Source of the DNA: Holothuria scabra
Taxonomy: Eukaryota; Echinodermata; Holothuroidea; Aspidochirotida; Holothuriidae
Assembly (NCBI GenBank): GCA_037179385.1
Contig: CM074181.1
Location: forward strand, 53,193,486 to 53,257,485
Length of the DNA stretch: 64,000 nt
Direction of reading: 5' to 3'
In this document: piece by piece, positions 18,689 through 31,822 of the stretch
How the letters are laid out: each line of letters opens with the position of its first letter
Numbering within the stretch: the stretch's first letter is position 1
Position numbers and translations under genes: made by a program
Notes under the pieces: generated by a model
Seen by the model: only the letters and a program-made list of their open reading frames with translations
The model's database searches: none
Told to the model about the DNA's origin: nothing

Positions 18689-21600
18689 CCCCACCGATAA
18701 AATTGGTGCCGTTATCGGAAAATACTACCTCGGGATCATCCTCCCTCAACTCAATGGGAGTCACCCTAGCAGTACCCCATTTACTTTTGTACTGGCGTAG
18801 CTTATCTGGACCGTGCAACCACCTGCGGCTGTCTAGGTCGGAATACGAATGCTCTCTTGTAAGAAAGTCGGCGGGGTTAGCCTTAGTATCTATATGGAAC
18901 CACTGACCGGGTTCGCTGAATTCTCTGATCAGACTTACCCTGTTAGCTACAAAAACATGAAACCTGCGACTTTCATTGTTAATATATTTCAAAACGATCT
19001 CTGAATCGGCCCAAAAGTACGACTGAGCAAGTTCTAAATCTAATTCCCGCTTTAACAGGGCGTCAACATTGACAGCTAAAACTGCGGCTTGTAGTTCCAA
19101 GCGTGGTATGGTGCATGCCTTTAAAGGCGCTACCTTGCTCTTGCTCATAATTAAGTTTACATCAATCGCGCCCGATTTGTTAGTACAGCGAACATAACTG
19201 CAACAGCCATATTCTTTAGAACTAGCGTCTGCAAAATGGTGGAGTTCGATAGCAGCATCATTGTGCACCATGGGTTTGATACAGCGGGGAAATCTCAGCT
19301 TACTTACGGAACTTAATGATTTTACCCAACAATTCCAAGTAGTCTCAATGTCCTCGGATACCCTCTCGTCCCAGAGCAACTTGCGGGCGGTGGCCTCTTG
19401 GAAAAGTAATTTACCAGTAAGCACCAAGGGACCTACTAAACCCAAAGGGTCAAAAATCGAGGAAACCGTACTAAGCATTTTTCTCCTCGAAAGCAACCCA
19501 CCCATATGGCGCTCTACGTCAAAAAAGAATTCATCTGGAGAAACCAACCATTTTATACCCAAAGCTCTACTCTCAGTCTGCTCCCCAAACTCCCGAATCT
19601 CCTTAGCCCTACAATCATCGGATACTTCAGATAACAAATCTTCATCATTAACAATGAATTTAGTTAAGTTAAATCCGCCACGACTAAGGACCTTGCGTGT
19701 TTCTCTGATAATGGTTTTGGCACATGAACTTGACGCAACTGAGCTAAGGCAGTCGTCTACGTAAAAGCAATCATATACCGTATGCTTAACTAGGGGATCG
19801 ACGTAGCGAGAATCAATAACAGTTCTCCTGAGGGCATACGCAGAGCTGGATGCGCACCATACTCCACCAAATAAATGTGACGTCATTCTATAGTAACATA
19901 ACCGACCATTAGCGTACCACAGAAATCTAAGCGCATCTCTATCCTTAGCTGGGATTTTGACTTGGTTGTACATGGCTTCAATATCAGCTTGAATGGCTAT
20001 ACTATGTTGCCGAAACCGCAAAAGGACAGGCAAAAGTTTGTTAATCATATCGGGGCCTTGCATGCAGCGATCATTAAGCGACTTTCCTTTGAAGGCACAC
20101 GCACAGTCGAATACTACCCTCAGTTTGTCCGGTTTCTTATCTGAAAATACAGCATGATGAGGGAGATACCAAGTTCTATCAATGGCAAACAACTCACTCT
20201 CTGGGACCTGTTCTGCGTAACCTTTCTCCAAGAGTTTCAATATCTCAGCATTATACCGATCGTACAGATTGTCCCTTACTAACTTCTTGTGCAATTTATC
20301 CAACCTTGATTTAGCTACAATGAAATTATTCGGCAAAGGCTCTGACCTATCCCTCCAGGGTATGGGGAGTTCATAATGACCATCAACCTTTCTATGTTCC
20401 CTATCCCACAGGTCCGTAACTAATTTATCCTCCCGTGACCACGAGGAAGATTCTAAACCCTCGTTTTCCAGTTCCCACAAACGAGCAACATTATCTTGAA
20501 TAGGTGAAGACGATATGAAATTAGAAATCACCTTGCGGCTAGGTACCTTACCTGGGGAGCGCCCATTGACACACCAACCGAATAAGGTACGAACGGCATA
20601 GGGTTCCCCTGGTTTGCCATGTCTGACCTCTAGTGGAATAAGGGCTTCGGAATTATCTTGCCCAATTAACAAGTCAACCTTAACATTGTCACCTTGATAC
20701 CCCGGCAAAGGGCCAACCCCACGTAAGTGGGGATATGACTCTGTCTCAATGTGAGAATTCTTAATGGGTATCTCTTCAACCACATACACTGCAGATAACT
20801 CTAAGGTCTCACCCGACTGAGAGGACAGCGTCAAGTCCACAATTTCGGACTTCTGAGTACCTGAGCTATTTAAGGTCCTAAGCTCGAACTCATACGATCT
20901 ACCTGTAATCCCCAGCTGTCTAACTAAAGCGCGGGAGCAGAATGAATCGCTCGATCCACTGTCCAACAAAGTGAAAGCCTTGCACAAATTGTTTACAGTC
21001 ACCTGAACTATGGGCATATGTGTATCTTTATCAGGGAAGAAGCTAGCATTTGACACATGGACTTCAAGTGGAGTAATTGAAGTATTGTTGCAGTGAATAT
21101 ACTTAGTATGCTTCTTGCCACAACCAGGCACAGCACAAACACAGTGCTTACCACAATCATCGGTACTGTGTGAGGCAAGGAGGCAATTGTGACACAACTT
21201 GTGAGGAATCACGAGATCTAATCTTTCCTTAGGGCTCATTTGCTTGAAGTTATTACAGTGCCATAAACGATGTGGTTGACTACACAATACGCAAGGCGAC
21301 TCAGCGTTGGCATACGAACCACGCTTCACGAATTGAGATCCTTTGTCATTAGCCTGCGCAGTGGCTCCTGAACTGGCTTCGGATAGGGAAGCCGAATAAT
21401 TATCGGACGAGGCCTTTTGTTCCCGTTTGGGTCTCTCTGAGCGTTTATGATACGTACTCCCGTAAACGGGGTCATTTACTTCACTCGCAATAACACTCGC
21501 AAACTCTACTAATTCTTTGAATATTGGATAGGCATCATTAGCCTTCTTAGCTTTAAGAGCACGCTTTTTCCATTTAAGTTGTACGTAGTTGGGGAACCTG

Positions 21601-22361
21601 GCAACTATTTCAAGAATCACAGACTGTGAATTAACTTCATGCAAAGTTTTCAGTTGTGAAAGTACAAGCCAGGCATTCTTCATATCATCAGCTAGCTGCT
21701 GTACATCCTGTGGTGACCTAACTGGTTTACCAAATTTTAAGTCTCTTATGAGACGTTCTGTTACCAAATGGGCATTACCAAAGCCACTATCTAAAATTTC
21801 ACGCGCTTGTGCGTAACCACTAGCGCCTCCTACCAACTGGCATCCCCTAATGGCTTCCTTAGCCGCCCCTCCAGTGTATTGCATTAACCTAGATAACTTT
21901 AAATCGTCATCTTCACACACCTTGTCAACATTGGCTTCAAAAGCCTTAACAAATTGATGATAATGTAATGGGTTACCATGAAACACTTCCAACTGTACCT
22001 TAGGTAAATTAAGAAGACGCAAAAGCTCTTGGCTCGATAAATCTGAATCTGGACTAGCGCTGCCAAATATTGGTTTTGCTTCAGCCGTGGCAGCTTTCTT
22101 AGAATCTTTGACTAAATTTAAAACCGAGATATACTCCATTTGTTTCTCCGAGAAATAATTATCACTCGCGTCAATATCTGTCTCGTCAGTAAGTGTTTCG
22201 TGGAAACTATTGTGAGCTATCGTGAACTTCTTAAAATTATCTTTAAGTAAGACAACATGGTCGTTAATATCGTCCATGTTGTCTTCAGCAATACATTGCC
22301 TGATATTGTTGATTTCTTTTGTCACCTCTCTTTTGGCTGACGTTCTCGCAGTCTTCGCCAT
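18689..22361 (-). mobile_element. BEL/Pao retrotransposon gag-pol, cut by gap, integrase deleted
   Basis: An uninterrupted minus-strand frame enters the gap. I place the start at the ATG at 22361 (MAKTARTSAK), since the 36 codons upstream look like leader sequence. Numbering from the longer frame (22469): gag-like region about 150-330 with LPKVQLEVFHGNPLHYHQF; Cys/His knuckles about 390-450; aspartic protease LLDSGSSDSF near 500; A17-type segment LIGQDNSEALIPLEV; RT with RVVFDCACAFKGKSLND and catalytic YVDD near 902 (19752-19763); RNase H-like region. Then DDPEV is followed at once by the integrase motif FSDNGTNFIGG, so the zinc-binding part and first catalytic Asp of integrase seem missing while the frame stays open. 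The order is typical of BEL/Pao. Not mobile by itself as assembled. Confidence 0.92.
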
Positions 22362-23362
22362 GGTTGGGGTGGATGCCGTCGAGACCAGAATAACAAGGGC
22401 GACGATGGCGACGGTGAAGTGAGACGTAGCGGCGAAAGGCGACCAAGGGCGTGGAACTTCAGATAACATAGGACGTATGACAGGATTACGGCGGTGAAAG
22501 GAATGTAGACGATTTTTTTACCATCAGTATGCGTGCAACAAAATGACGAAATGAGACGTCGATGAAGTTTTACCCCCTTTATTTGTACGCGTGCCAGAAA
22601 ACACGGTAAAACTGCTTGAAAAAAAGAGAAATAAACATAATCAGTAACAAGCAATACATTACAGAAAACATTACAGCAGTGAGGCCGGAAAGAAAGACAT
22701 TTGAAGGCGAATAGAGACATTTAAACATTACGACACACACATGCCTACACACACGCACTCACACCGTCAAACTCACAGACATACATACACTCGGACTTAA
22801 ACGAAACCCTGAAAAAGGTGACATAATACATGGCTTGACAAAACACTGAAAATAACCCTCACTTACAAATCGTTACGGGGTAGAACACACACACAGTGCT
22901 TAACAGCGGCTTTCTGCGTTAACTGGGTTGACAGCGTTAAACTGGGGTCACAGCGGTATACAGGGGTAGAACTGTCAGGGAGGAAATTAAGGGAACAGTG
23001 TAAATAACAGATAATAGCTTAGCTAGTAGAACCCCGAATGCGGTTGTCACACCACACCCAGAAGGAATTGGCTTGCATGTATCCACAGAGGTGCATAAAC
23101 AGATAACGTCGCCTAATTTGACTAAAGAATAAAATACATGAAAAATTCTTACAAAATTGAAGCGAAACGGTTGACAAGAGGATGCGAGGCTAGCTTAACG
23201 AAAACAGGAACAAAAGTGACCAGCCTAAAACAAGCCTCGCGAGACCACGCTCAACTAAAACATCTGCGTGCATTCTTTCCACGCTAAAACAAAGGAAAAC
23301 TGAAACCCGGCCAAGAAATTACGTAACGGATCACACAGGAATGAAATAACTTATCGGTGCAG
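22362..23362 (-). other. BEL/Pao leader and possible 5' LTR; no gene
   Basis: Upstream of the gag start on the minus strand. A GC-richer leader (about 22362-22480) is followed by sequence with CA-rich microsatellite-like runs at about 22735-22800. An LTR is expected here, but the gap hides the 3' partner, so I cannot define its ends or primer-binding site. Confidence 0.4.
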
Positions 23363-23895
23363 ATAACACCTTCCCAGATATACAAATTAAGTTTTATATG
23401 GCCATATCAAGCCAGATATAACTTGATGAAATGCAATTCCAGATATTCATATAAAGTTTGATATGGCCATATCAAGCCAGATATAACTTGATGAAATGCC
23501 TTCCCAGATATGCAAATAAAGTTGGATATGGCCATATCAAGCCAGATATAAATTGATGCACTACCTTCCCAGATATACAAATACAGTTTGATATGGCCAT
23601 ATCAAGCCAGATATAAATTGATGCACTACCTTCCCAGATATACAAATAAAGTTTTATATGGCCATATCAAGCCAGATATAAATTGATGAAATGCCTTCAC
23701 AGATCAACAAATAAAGTTTTATATGGCCATATCAAGTCAAATATAAATTGATGAACTAACTTCACAGATATACAAATAAAGTTTTATATTTCCATATCAA
23801 GCCAAATGTAAATTGATGAATTAAATTCCCAGATATGCAAATAAAGTTTGATATGGCCATATCAAGCCAGATATAACTGAATAAAATACCATGAC
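23363..23895 (+). repeat. 65-bp minisatellite, about 8 copies
   Basis: The phrase GCCATATCAAGCC recurs at 23401, 23466, 23531, 23596, 23661, 23726, 23791 and 23856, an exact 65-bp period. Most units hold the palindrome ATATGGCCATAT and the phrase CCAGATATAAMTTGATG. The same unit forms a longer array at 50785-51690. Confidence 0.95.
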
Positions 23896-24795
23896 AGAAA
23901 TACATATAAACTTTTACATAGCCGTATTAATACTTTTTGGTTTAATTTGTGGACCTGTCCTACATGAAGACCTTCTTTGGAAGCTGAACAAGTATCAGCA
24001 AACCAAAATCAGACCATTCAAACCACATTCAGCCATATTATACTAACATATGCAAATGACTCTCCAATGTGGGCGTGGTCAGGATTTGTGGCCCTGATTT
24101 TCTTTTTGTTTTGATTAAGGAAGTAATATGTGAAAAATCATGAAACCTTCAACAAAATTTATGTTGGGACATTGCCCCATATGATAATATAAACCAACAA
24201 TGCAGTGTAAACATTTAAAAGAAGGAATTTCAAAGCAGTTTTTTTCTTCACTATTAAGTAATTTAACAACTTCAAATACTTAAGTCAATGTTGTACAATG
24301 GGCATTTAACTTTGTGATAGATGTTCAGATAGCCGCTAACATTATGCTGGCTCAGAAGGCTTCTGATACGCTTTACACAAAGGTAGTGCACTAATAAAGT
24401 TTGGTCCAGTCATATGGTCCAGATATGGGACATATATGCACCATATTTGTCTCCTTAATATGGGATCAATACAGTAAATCTTTATATAAACCATATTTGG
24501 TACTGCTTTATATGGGATCAGTATGGAATAGCTTTATATAAACCATATATGGTATTGCATTATATGGTTCATATCTGTTCCAGATAAAGACTTGATCCAG
24601 ATAAAATTTTATCTGGCCCATATATATGGATAAGATCTGGTTCTGGCACAGATCAAGGTTATATCTGCCCAATTTTTTATCTGGCCCAGATATAAATCCC
24701 ATATCTGCAGCAGATATGGGCTAGATATGAAATCCATACCTGGCCCATATATGGCATTTCATATCTGGCCCTTATCTGGATTTGGAGTAAGGGAT
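23363..24795 (+). mobile_element. 5'-truncated minisatellite-bearing transposon
   Basis: The 65-bp array plus about 870 bp after it is collinear with 50785-52559 and ends with the same terminus, GGATTTGGAGTAAGGG. The 5' terminus (CCCTTACTCAAAAT) seen in the other copy is absent. No protein is encoded. The region at 24370-24795 is built from CCATAT, ATATGG and CCAGATA words. Confidence 0.8.
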
Positions 24796-25434
24796 CCCCT
24801 CATTATGCAGAGTTATGAGCATGCTCAGTTGTAAAGAATTCGGGGAATCCCCGCATTATGCTGAAATTGGAGTTCATTGACCATACAGTGTTTATGTGTT
24901 TATTACTGTACAGTGTTGAGGACTTGTGTGTACAGTTTAGGTATGTACTGTAGTTTATGGTAAAGCTGGATGCATATGGTGAGTTCAGAAAGAGAAAATA
25001 AACGATTCCTGACACCGTCTACTGTAGCCAAAAGACGGCACTCTCTTCTCATTTTCAGGCGTCCTGGCAACCCAACTACAAGTCGGGTGTTACATTTTGT
25101 TTTTTGACATCATATGCATGCCATGCGACTCAACTAGCTACGCATGGGCCTAGGACAGTTCATTTGGGAATGTAGGTCTGGATTACTTTTGGAAATACGC
25201 CCATTGACTTTAGATTTTTACACAGTAATTTTTGACGGAAGTGGCCATGCCCCCCTCACATCGAGTAAAGATTGGCGCCTGTGCTCCCACGGGAACACCA
25301 TGGGCAATTTTCGTACGAAACCAATGAACTTGATAGAATTAAGTCCCGCGTTTACCAGCGATGAGATCATCAACTCCGCGGATTGCCCTCTTGTTACTTC
25401 ATTGTTAACACGTTTGCGTTCGTGTGTTCTTTAA
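24796..25434. other. No gene seen
   Basis: Unique-looking sequence between two repeat elements. An open frame of 96 codons (25144-25434) has no recognisable domain. Confidence 0.5.
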
Positions 25435-26235
25435 ATTTCATCTAACCAACAGACTAGCTTTGAATAGAAGTTATTTTTGAAACAGGGTGAATATTTTTGT
25501 AAGTATTAAGTATATGAAAGGATATGCGCACCTCTTTATGAAGGACTTCATGAGGGGTAATTGTCCTAACCGGAATGGCAAGTGTTGTATATTTTGTCTC
25601 CTTACCTTGACAATCCAATGGCGCCATACTCATTTTCAAGTCCCATTTCCCCAAAGTTTCTCCATTTCTCCTTTTAATTCTTTGATCTCTGCAATAAATG
25701 GCTCTCATCCCATTCCTTCTCCTTTCAATGGACATCCATTAAAAATCAGCTAGCCAGCCAAATGTGTAGCTGACGTCTCATATGTCATTTATCCCATTGT
25801 ACGCCAGAACGCAAATGGGTTTCAAAACCTCCCTGCTAGCATTTTTGCATTTCAAACTTCAAGAACTTTGCAAAGATAGCCACCATTATTGATGTGATCC
25901 ACTTTGCATCAACAAAAATTTACGTGACGAAGTGCACCTCCTTAGAGTCTTTAAAGTTTGAATTAGTAATTCATATGTTTAGACACAGTTGGCCTAGAAA
26001 GAATGACACTGAACCATTTGCCTAAAAAGTAAGAAAACCAACCTCTTGAGGTGGAAGTTGATATCCGGGTCCGAACCAAATACCTTGAAGGCCCCGAGTG
26101 TTCCCTTCTGAATAGTGACCAAAATCCTAGTCTGTACAATCCATCTTGGCAGTCTGTCACTAAAAATTTGGAACCTGACCTACGGAAGGGGTAGGTTCCA
26201 AATTTGAATTATAAAGTCTACATATACGCTCCTGA
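25435..26235 (+). repeat. Outer-element copy, collinear with the 50-kb composite
   Basis: 25435-25645 matches the outer part of the inverted-repeat arms at 52560-53290 (reverse) and 53877-54641 (forward), with an internal deletion of several hundred bases. 25650-26230 matches the reverse complement of about 49880-50747. This shows what the composite looks like without the nested transposon. Confidence 0.75.
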
Positions 26236-29200
26236 GCAGAGTCACACGGTTGTTACATCGGGGATCAGGTTTTGAGTAGCATTTCCCGGCTTCCACTCCG
26301 ACCATTTTCAATTGGACCTTTTTAGCAAGAGAGCATCACTGAAGAAACATTTCGCAAACTACTTTCTTGTTGTTTTATACTTTCCGTATCATTTACACCT
26401 AATATCACACCATGGCGTAACATCTGGTCAGATACATACAATTTTCAGGACCTGTTGGTGCTCAGCTAGGCTTTGCTTGAATGCTATAAGTACCAGTTTT
26501 AAAACTGAACGGAAGCTGTGTGATTTTGTCTGTTTTGTCTCCCAAATGACGAATGAGCCACCGTCAGCCAATGGTGCTTTCTGAAAAATATACCTGAGTG
26601 GATATATTTGCAGTTTCGTTTAATATAGTTGAGTCAAAAAGAAAAAGACTGAGTAAATACAACGGTTATAGTAATTAAAATGAACTTCATACTTTAGTAG
26701 GCATACTGTAGCGACATGGACCAGCCTTGCACTATTTTTTGAAACCCTAAAAATCGTTAGAAATTGCTGTCGGTAATGCTATTTAGTCCTCCTATATATG
26801 ATTTCAGGTCGAGGCTGGGTATACACTTTTCTGCTGCACTTGGAAAGTCTGAAACACCTCTTTTTTATTAATAATTATTTTGTTAATTTTGTTAAAGAGT
26901 GTACACTCCTTGTGCTGCGAATGCTGACACACCTTTTAACTTAAGATGTGGCTTTCTTTCATCATTTTAAAGCGCCTCATTTTTGAAAACAAGAACATGG
27001 TAATTTACATCATGCGTTCATGAAGGTGAAAAAACTGGAAAAATCATTAACAAAAAGGAAATAATAAATCGACTACCTTTTTCAGCAAATGTGTTAAAAT
27101 ATTGGTCTCTTCGAGCTGTTTGCTGCAAAATCCGCCTGTTGCCTTCGCTTTTAAAACTGAATTGTGAAACGTTTCCCGAAAGGATAATCAAAAGCATATT
27201 CCTGAGTCAAAATTCATTAACTTCAGGATAAGCAGAAAAATTTTCTTTTTTAGGGGGCAAAAACTGCATCTCATTAGCACATAGCGTTCGGAAGATACAA
27301 ATTTATAAATTAATGCAATTTTCTTTTGATTTGGTCAATCATGGAAATCTGTCATGTCATAGCGGCACTTTAATTTGACACTGCATTCAATTTATTTGTA
27401 ATTTTGATGTCGCTGCAGACAATATTAAGCAACAGTGATGGTTGTAGTCTACGTATGGTGAACGGTAATGCTTGAACTACAAGCAAAGATATTTAAATAT
27501 TCCAACAGTATAAAACTTCAAGGACAAAAGGACATTAATTGATAAAGAAAACAAAAGGAACCAGAGATAATGTGCCCTCATTACATACCGTTTTGTCGCT
27601 TTGTTGAAAAGCAGAGGTATTTTTTAAAAAATATAACCAATCTTTAAAATGAGATATCTTGAGTAAGGAAACGAAATTGCGACAGGGTTTGAAGGACACG
27701 GTGTGGAATTTTTTTATTACAAAACCCAGGTGAAAAACCACCAGAAGGCCTCTGAATTGCTGCTAAGGGAGTGTCTTCCCCTAAAGTGCTTATGCATATC
27801 CCTCTCTTCTGTAAGTTTTTTCTCGGTTTTCACAAGGTCGAAATCAGTCTCGTTTGGAACTCGATAGATACCTATTAGAATATTACGTAATTCAATGAAA
27901 AAGCTTAGAAACATGTCAAAGTCGGTAAAAATATTTCTCTCTTCAAAATTTGCTGTTCCTCAAGTTGAAACTATGAAGTAAAACTCCAGTTAACATAAAG
28001 TGTATAAAACGAATCAACCAAAGTAAAAAGTGTTTGGGTGTTTTACCTTAAATTCCAAACAATACTATTTTTGTAGCAACAGAGCACACACTTGCCCACG
28101 TTAAAAATGGTCTCGTCTGGCTGAATCATCAGAACCAGTTTTCGATAAAACAGGGTATTGGTTTCAGAAAGTGAACAATATGTATATAGTCACGCAGCAC
28201 TTGTGCATCAATGTTAAGAAAGTCGATGAACCTTTGTAAACGCCAACACTAAAATGCACGATCCTACACATGTTTTGCGAAAGTCTTGTCTGCACAAGTC
28301 GATAGGTTTTCTCTTTCGGGAGACCAGAAATGGTTAAAAGCCACACTTTTTGTCCCAAAATGTAATTATATTCACCCGAAACCCATCAAATATGGTATAA
28401 TTTGATAGCAAATTTTGTTATTGTCTTTCGCATGAAGCCTTATCCGTATTGATAGGGTGCTCTATCAAAGTTTCATTATCCGCTCTTTTGAAAAAAATGG
28501 CCGTCAAACCCACCAGTCACAAATGGTGCAACGCAGACTCTCATATATATGGAAGGCGAAATCTGCAAGCATTATGTGACTTAATTCTGCATCTCGCTTA
28601 GGACTTCTTTCTAGAAAATTTTAAAGGTTATACACACCCCCAAGAGCATTGCCTTATGGTGCTATTTCAGTTAAGGTGTATTGAATCGTCAAATTCAGCA
28701 AAAAGTCATAGCAGGAAACGGAAATGCCTAATGGTGAATATTTAATGCGAGTGGCTTACCCACGGTTTATAATCCCTCATATTTAAGTCGAGGTTAAAAC
28801 ACTCTCCAACTTCATTGTCTAGTTGTAAATCAATTTTACCAAACACTTTTAATATTAATTTGTACAAACTAGTAATGGCTAATTTGTCGGCCAAGCTTAG
28901 TACTTTTAATTTCGAAGGAATTGAAAATTCTTCAAACTATTTTTTAGTTTCATTGACTTCAATTATATAATTGTAATTTAATTTTACCTCGATAAGGGTC
29001 CGAGAAATCCTCAACATATTGTCCGAATTTTTTGAGACATGTGTAGATGGGGGTTCCAGCCCCCCCCCCCTCCCCCCGTCTCCTACTCCAATGAGTTATG
29101 GCCTAACCTACACACTAAATTTGATTTTCATCGTTAAAAGTTTCTGCTTAAAAGATATAATGTGCACAAGATGAGTCTCAAAAACACACACACACCTGCA

Positions 29201-31093
29201 CTAATCAAAATTGCATACTTTGTAGGATCCTCTTTTGTCAAAACCAATAACACTTGATGCTGGCCAAAATTTTCAATAGAATCAAGGTCACGGGCCGATT
29301 TTAACAACTGTCGAGAAAAATACTGTTTATTTACCAGCGGCGTATTAAGATCTTAAAATGGTGTTATTCATCCGTCATCTTCTTAAAAGTATGCTAACAA
29401 CTAGCTGCACTAAGTTTCTAAGACAACATTTCAGTGCACATGATAAATAAACAAGGGCCTATTATAACGGCCACCTTTATCGTAGCCTCTTCTCATCTAG
29501 AAGTTACTACGAAGTGACTTTTCATAGTGGTCTACCAATGCCTAGAGTTGGAAGTACGCATTTGTCTTAGTTGAAGGTACAAATTACCGCAATATTCTTT
29601 CTTTGCATTTTTCAAGCTACTTGTACAATGATTAGAACCACGGAGGCTGCCTTAGAGCCCGAGTCACATCGCCAACACTACTAAACACTCTCCGTCGTAG
29701 ACAATTAGCATAAATCGTAGACACGTCTTTGGTAGTCTTGGCAGTGTGACCAAGACTAAGACGCACCGACTACATCTGCATACGATTGAACATGTTTAAT
29801 CTGGCCGAGGGCATACGACCCGACAAAGTCGTAGTCGTAAAAGTGTTCACACCTCCAAGACCTTAGCCGACGCGGTGGGTGGTGATCGTGGTGTAGTTGC
29901 GGCATGATCCGGGCTTAAGTGATCTTCTTTGGTCAGACTTCAGTTGATTTTATCATCCCCCCCTTAAACTGACCATGGTGAGATCGCATCGATTTACAAC
30001 TTTATTAGACCTAAACGGTGTCTTTTCGTAGACCGTTAAGGGCTAGTAACTGCATATTTAGCAGTAATTCCAACTTTATCCGAAGTCTCGGTATGTACAT
30101 TCTGCAGTGACGAAACTGTATCAGGGATTTCATTTTGGGAGGCGTTTGTTAGGGGCACTAAGACGTTAAACTATATCGCTAACTTTAGCAGTACGTAGTT
30201 AATTCATAAAATCATCCCTCTTTTCATTCTTCCATAAAATTATCTTTGAAACGTTCCTTTGTTCATCACTGTTACATGGACCAATCATGTCACTGTGCCT
30301 AATTTGTGTCGGTTTGTGTTAATGGTTGTTATAATGTTTCGTAGAGCCTCAGAAACACAAAGGTCATTTGGGGTCAACAGACCGTAAGAGTTTAAAAAAT
30401 TGTAAACACGTTATCTAAAGGAGGGTAAATGTAAGTAAGTTAATAGCACATGCATTTCGTCGCGTTTGCATTGCCTATATTGCGAAAATGATTGTTGATA
30501 TGTTTGGTGGATGTCAAAGGTTATTTGAGATCACTAGAGGTCAAAGACTGCAACTCTTCTGAGATCAGTATCTGAAGGAAGTAGGTGTGCAGAGATCCCA
30601 TACTTAGCATGTGTATTTCCTACATGAAGTAGATGACTATGGATAGTTATGGTTGACGTCAAGGTTTTTACGATGGCCAGAGATCAAAAGGTTTAAATCT
30701 TGTAGTGGACGCCATATCTCAAGAAGTAAAAGTATTCAAGATCTCAAACTTAGCATGATTATTGCCCAGATTGATTAAATGAGATGAATACCATCTTTTT
30801 GTGGACATGAAGGTCATTTTTGGTCACCAGAGGTCAAAACCCCTAACCATGATATTCTTCATAGAATAAATGATAAAACCAAGGACGGTAGAACCTCCTT
30901 GTAAAACCTCCTACAGTTAAAACTTTTCTTCCTACTCTTTGAAACATCTTCTTTCTCTGTCTCTTCTCATCGTCCAATGCAGGAAATAAATATACATACA
31001 TTTTTTTGTAGTAGATTTCATATCTGATTAGTTGATTGAAAGTAACAGATATACCAAAATACACAAAAAGTTAAGCAACATTTGCCAGGTCTG
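26236..31093. other. No gene seen; scattered repeats
   Basis: No supported exon or RNA gene. A stretch at about 28225-28340 (AACACTAAAATKCACGATCCTACAC) is related to 36105-36200. C-rich run at 29060-29076. GGTCA-type repeat at about 30480-30850. Confidence 0.5.
30480..30850 (+). repeat. GGTCA-type interspersed repeat, about three units
   Basis: Loose units of about 120 bp containing AGGTCAAAGRYTGCAA, a GATATCTCAAGAAGTA-like phrase, CATACTTAGCATG, and AAGGTCATTTTTGGTCACCAG. Related to 13,070-13,510 and 7440-7800. Confidence 0.55.
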
Positions 31094-31096
31094 CTA

Positions 31097-31819
31097 GACC
31101 GCTTTCACACTTGAGAGCTGATCTCGAGGGGGGATCAGATCCGGGTCAGATCCTCCCCTCGAGATCAAAGGGTTTGCTTTCACACTTGATCCCCCGTGGT
31201 GAATCAAGCCCCGATCAAGCGATCAACAAACAGGAAGTGACATTATGAACCGGCCCTATCCTCGTTATCCCGCCATTGCTCTAACTTTCGTTTCCCGAGA
31301 AATACAAGTCACAGATTGGAAATATCGAAACCTTTACGGAGATAAAAGAGAAGCAAAGGGATAGCTTTTTTTCTAAAAACAGTCGGGAAAAATCTCGAGT
31401 GAAAAGTATTCTTTGAAATTGGAGAAAGGCGCTCAAAGTTGAAGCCAATCACTATAACGTTAAACAGAGTAGCCTATATAGTAGGCCTACAGTATGTTGT
31501 ATGTGTATATACACTGTGTGCACTGCACGCAGAGCAGGCCAGCTTTACATACCGCAGCGCTGCTGTGCAGAGCAACGTTCGTGTATGTTGAAACGGGAAG
31601 TTACGTCATAGGTCATGTTGATCTCGGCACACTTTGATCCTCCGAGCTTTCACACACGGTTTTTGATCCCCCGCGCGAGATCTGATCTGCCCCGGTGGGT
31701 GGATCAAAGCCTCCGGATCTGATCCTGAGTGCGAGAGCTTTCACACTACAAAGTTGATCTCGAGGGGTGGATCAGATCCGGATCTGATCCCCTGCTTGAG
31801 ATCAAATGTGAAAGCGGTC
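31097..31819. mobile_element. 723-bp MITE, TIR GACCGCTTTCACAYTTGA, TSD CTA
   Basis: The ends are GACCGCTTTCACACTTGA and its imperfect complement TCAAATGTGAAAGCGGTC, flanked on both sides by CTA (31094-31096, 31820-31822). The CTTTCACAC terminus and the adjoining GATCTCGAGGGGNGGATC motif recur inside near each end (about 31167, 31648, 31737), suggesting stacked or nested ends. No open frame. The 3-bp target duplication suggests PIF/Harbinger, but the class is not proven. Confidence 0.85.
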
Positions 31820-31822
31820 CTA

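Noticed and set aside
18512..18800. Open frames spanning the N gap
   Set aside because: They exist only because N runs read as unknown residues; nothing supports coding across an unknown gap.
22362..22469. Upstream 36-codon extension of the BEL/Pao frame as a signal peptide
   Set aside because: It is hydrophobic in part, but precedes a better start for gag; gag proteins of this group are cytoplasmic, so it is more likely untranslated leader.
23363..23895. CRISPR-like array
   Set aside because: The whole 65-bp unit repeats with no unique spacers, and the genome is eukaryotic; it is a minisatellite.
25144..25434. 96-codon open frame as a gene
   Set aside because: No domain, no splice context, and it lies between repeats; length is within chance.
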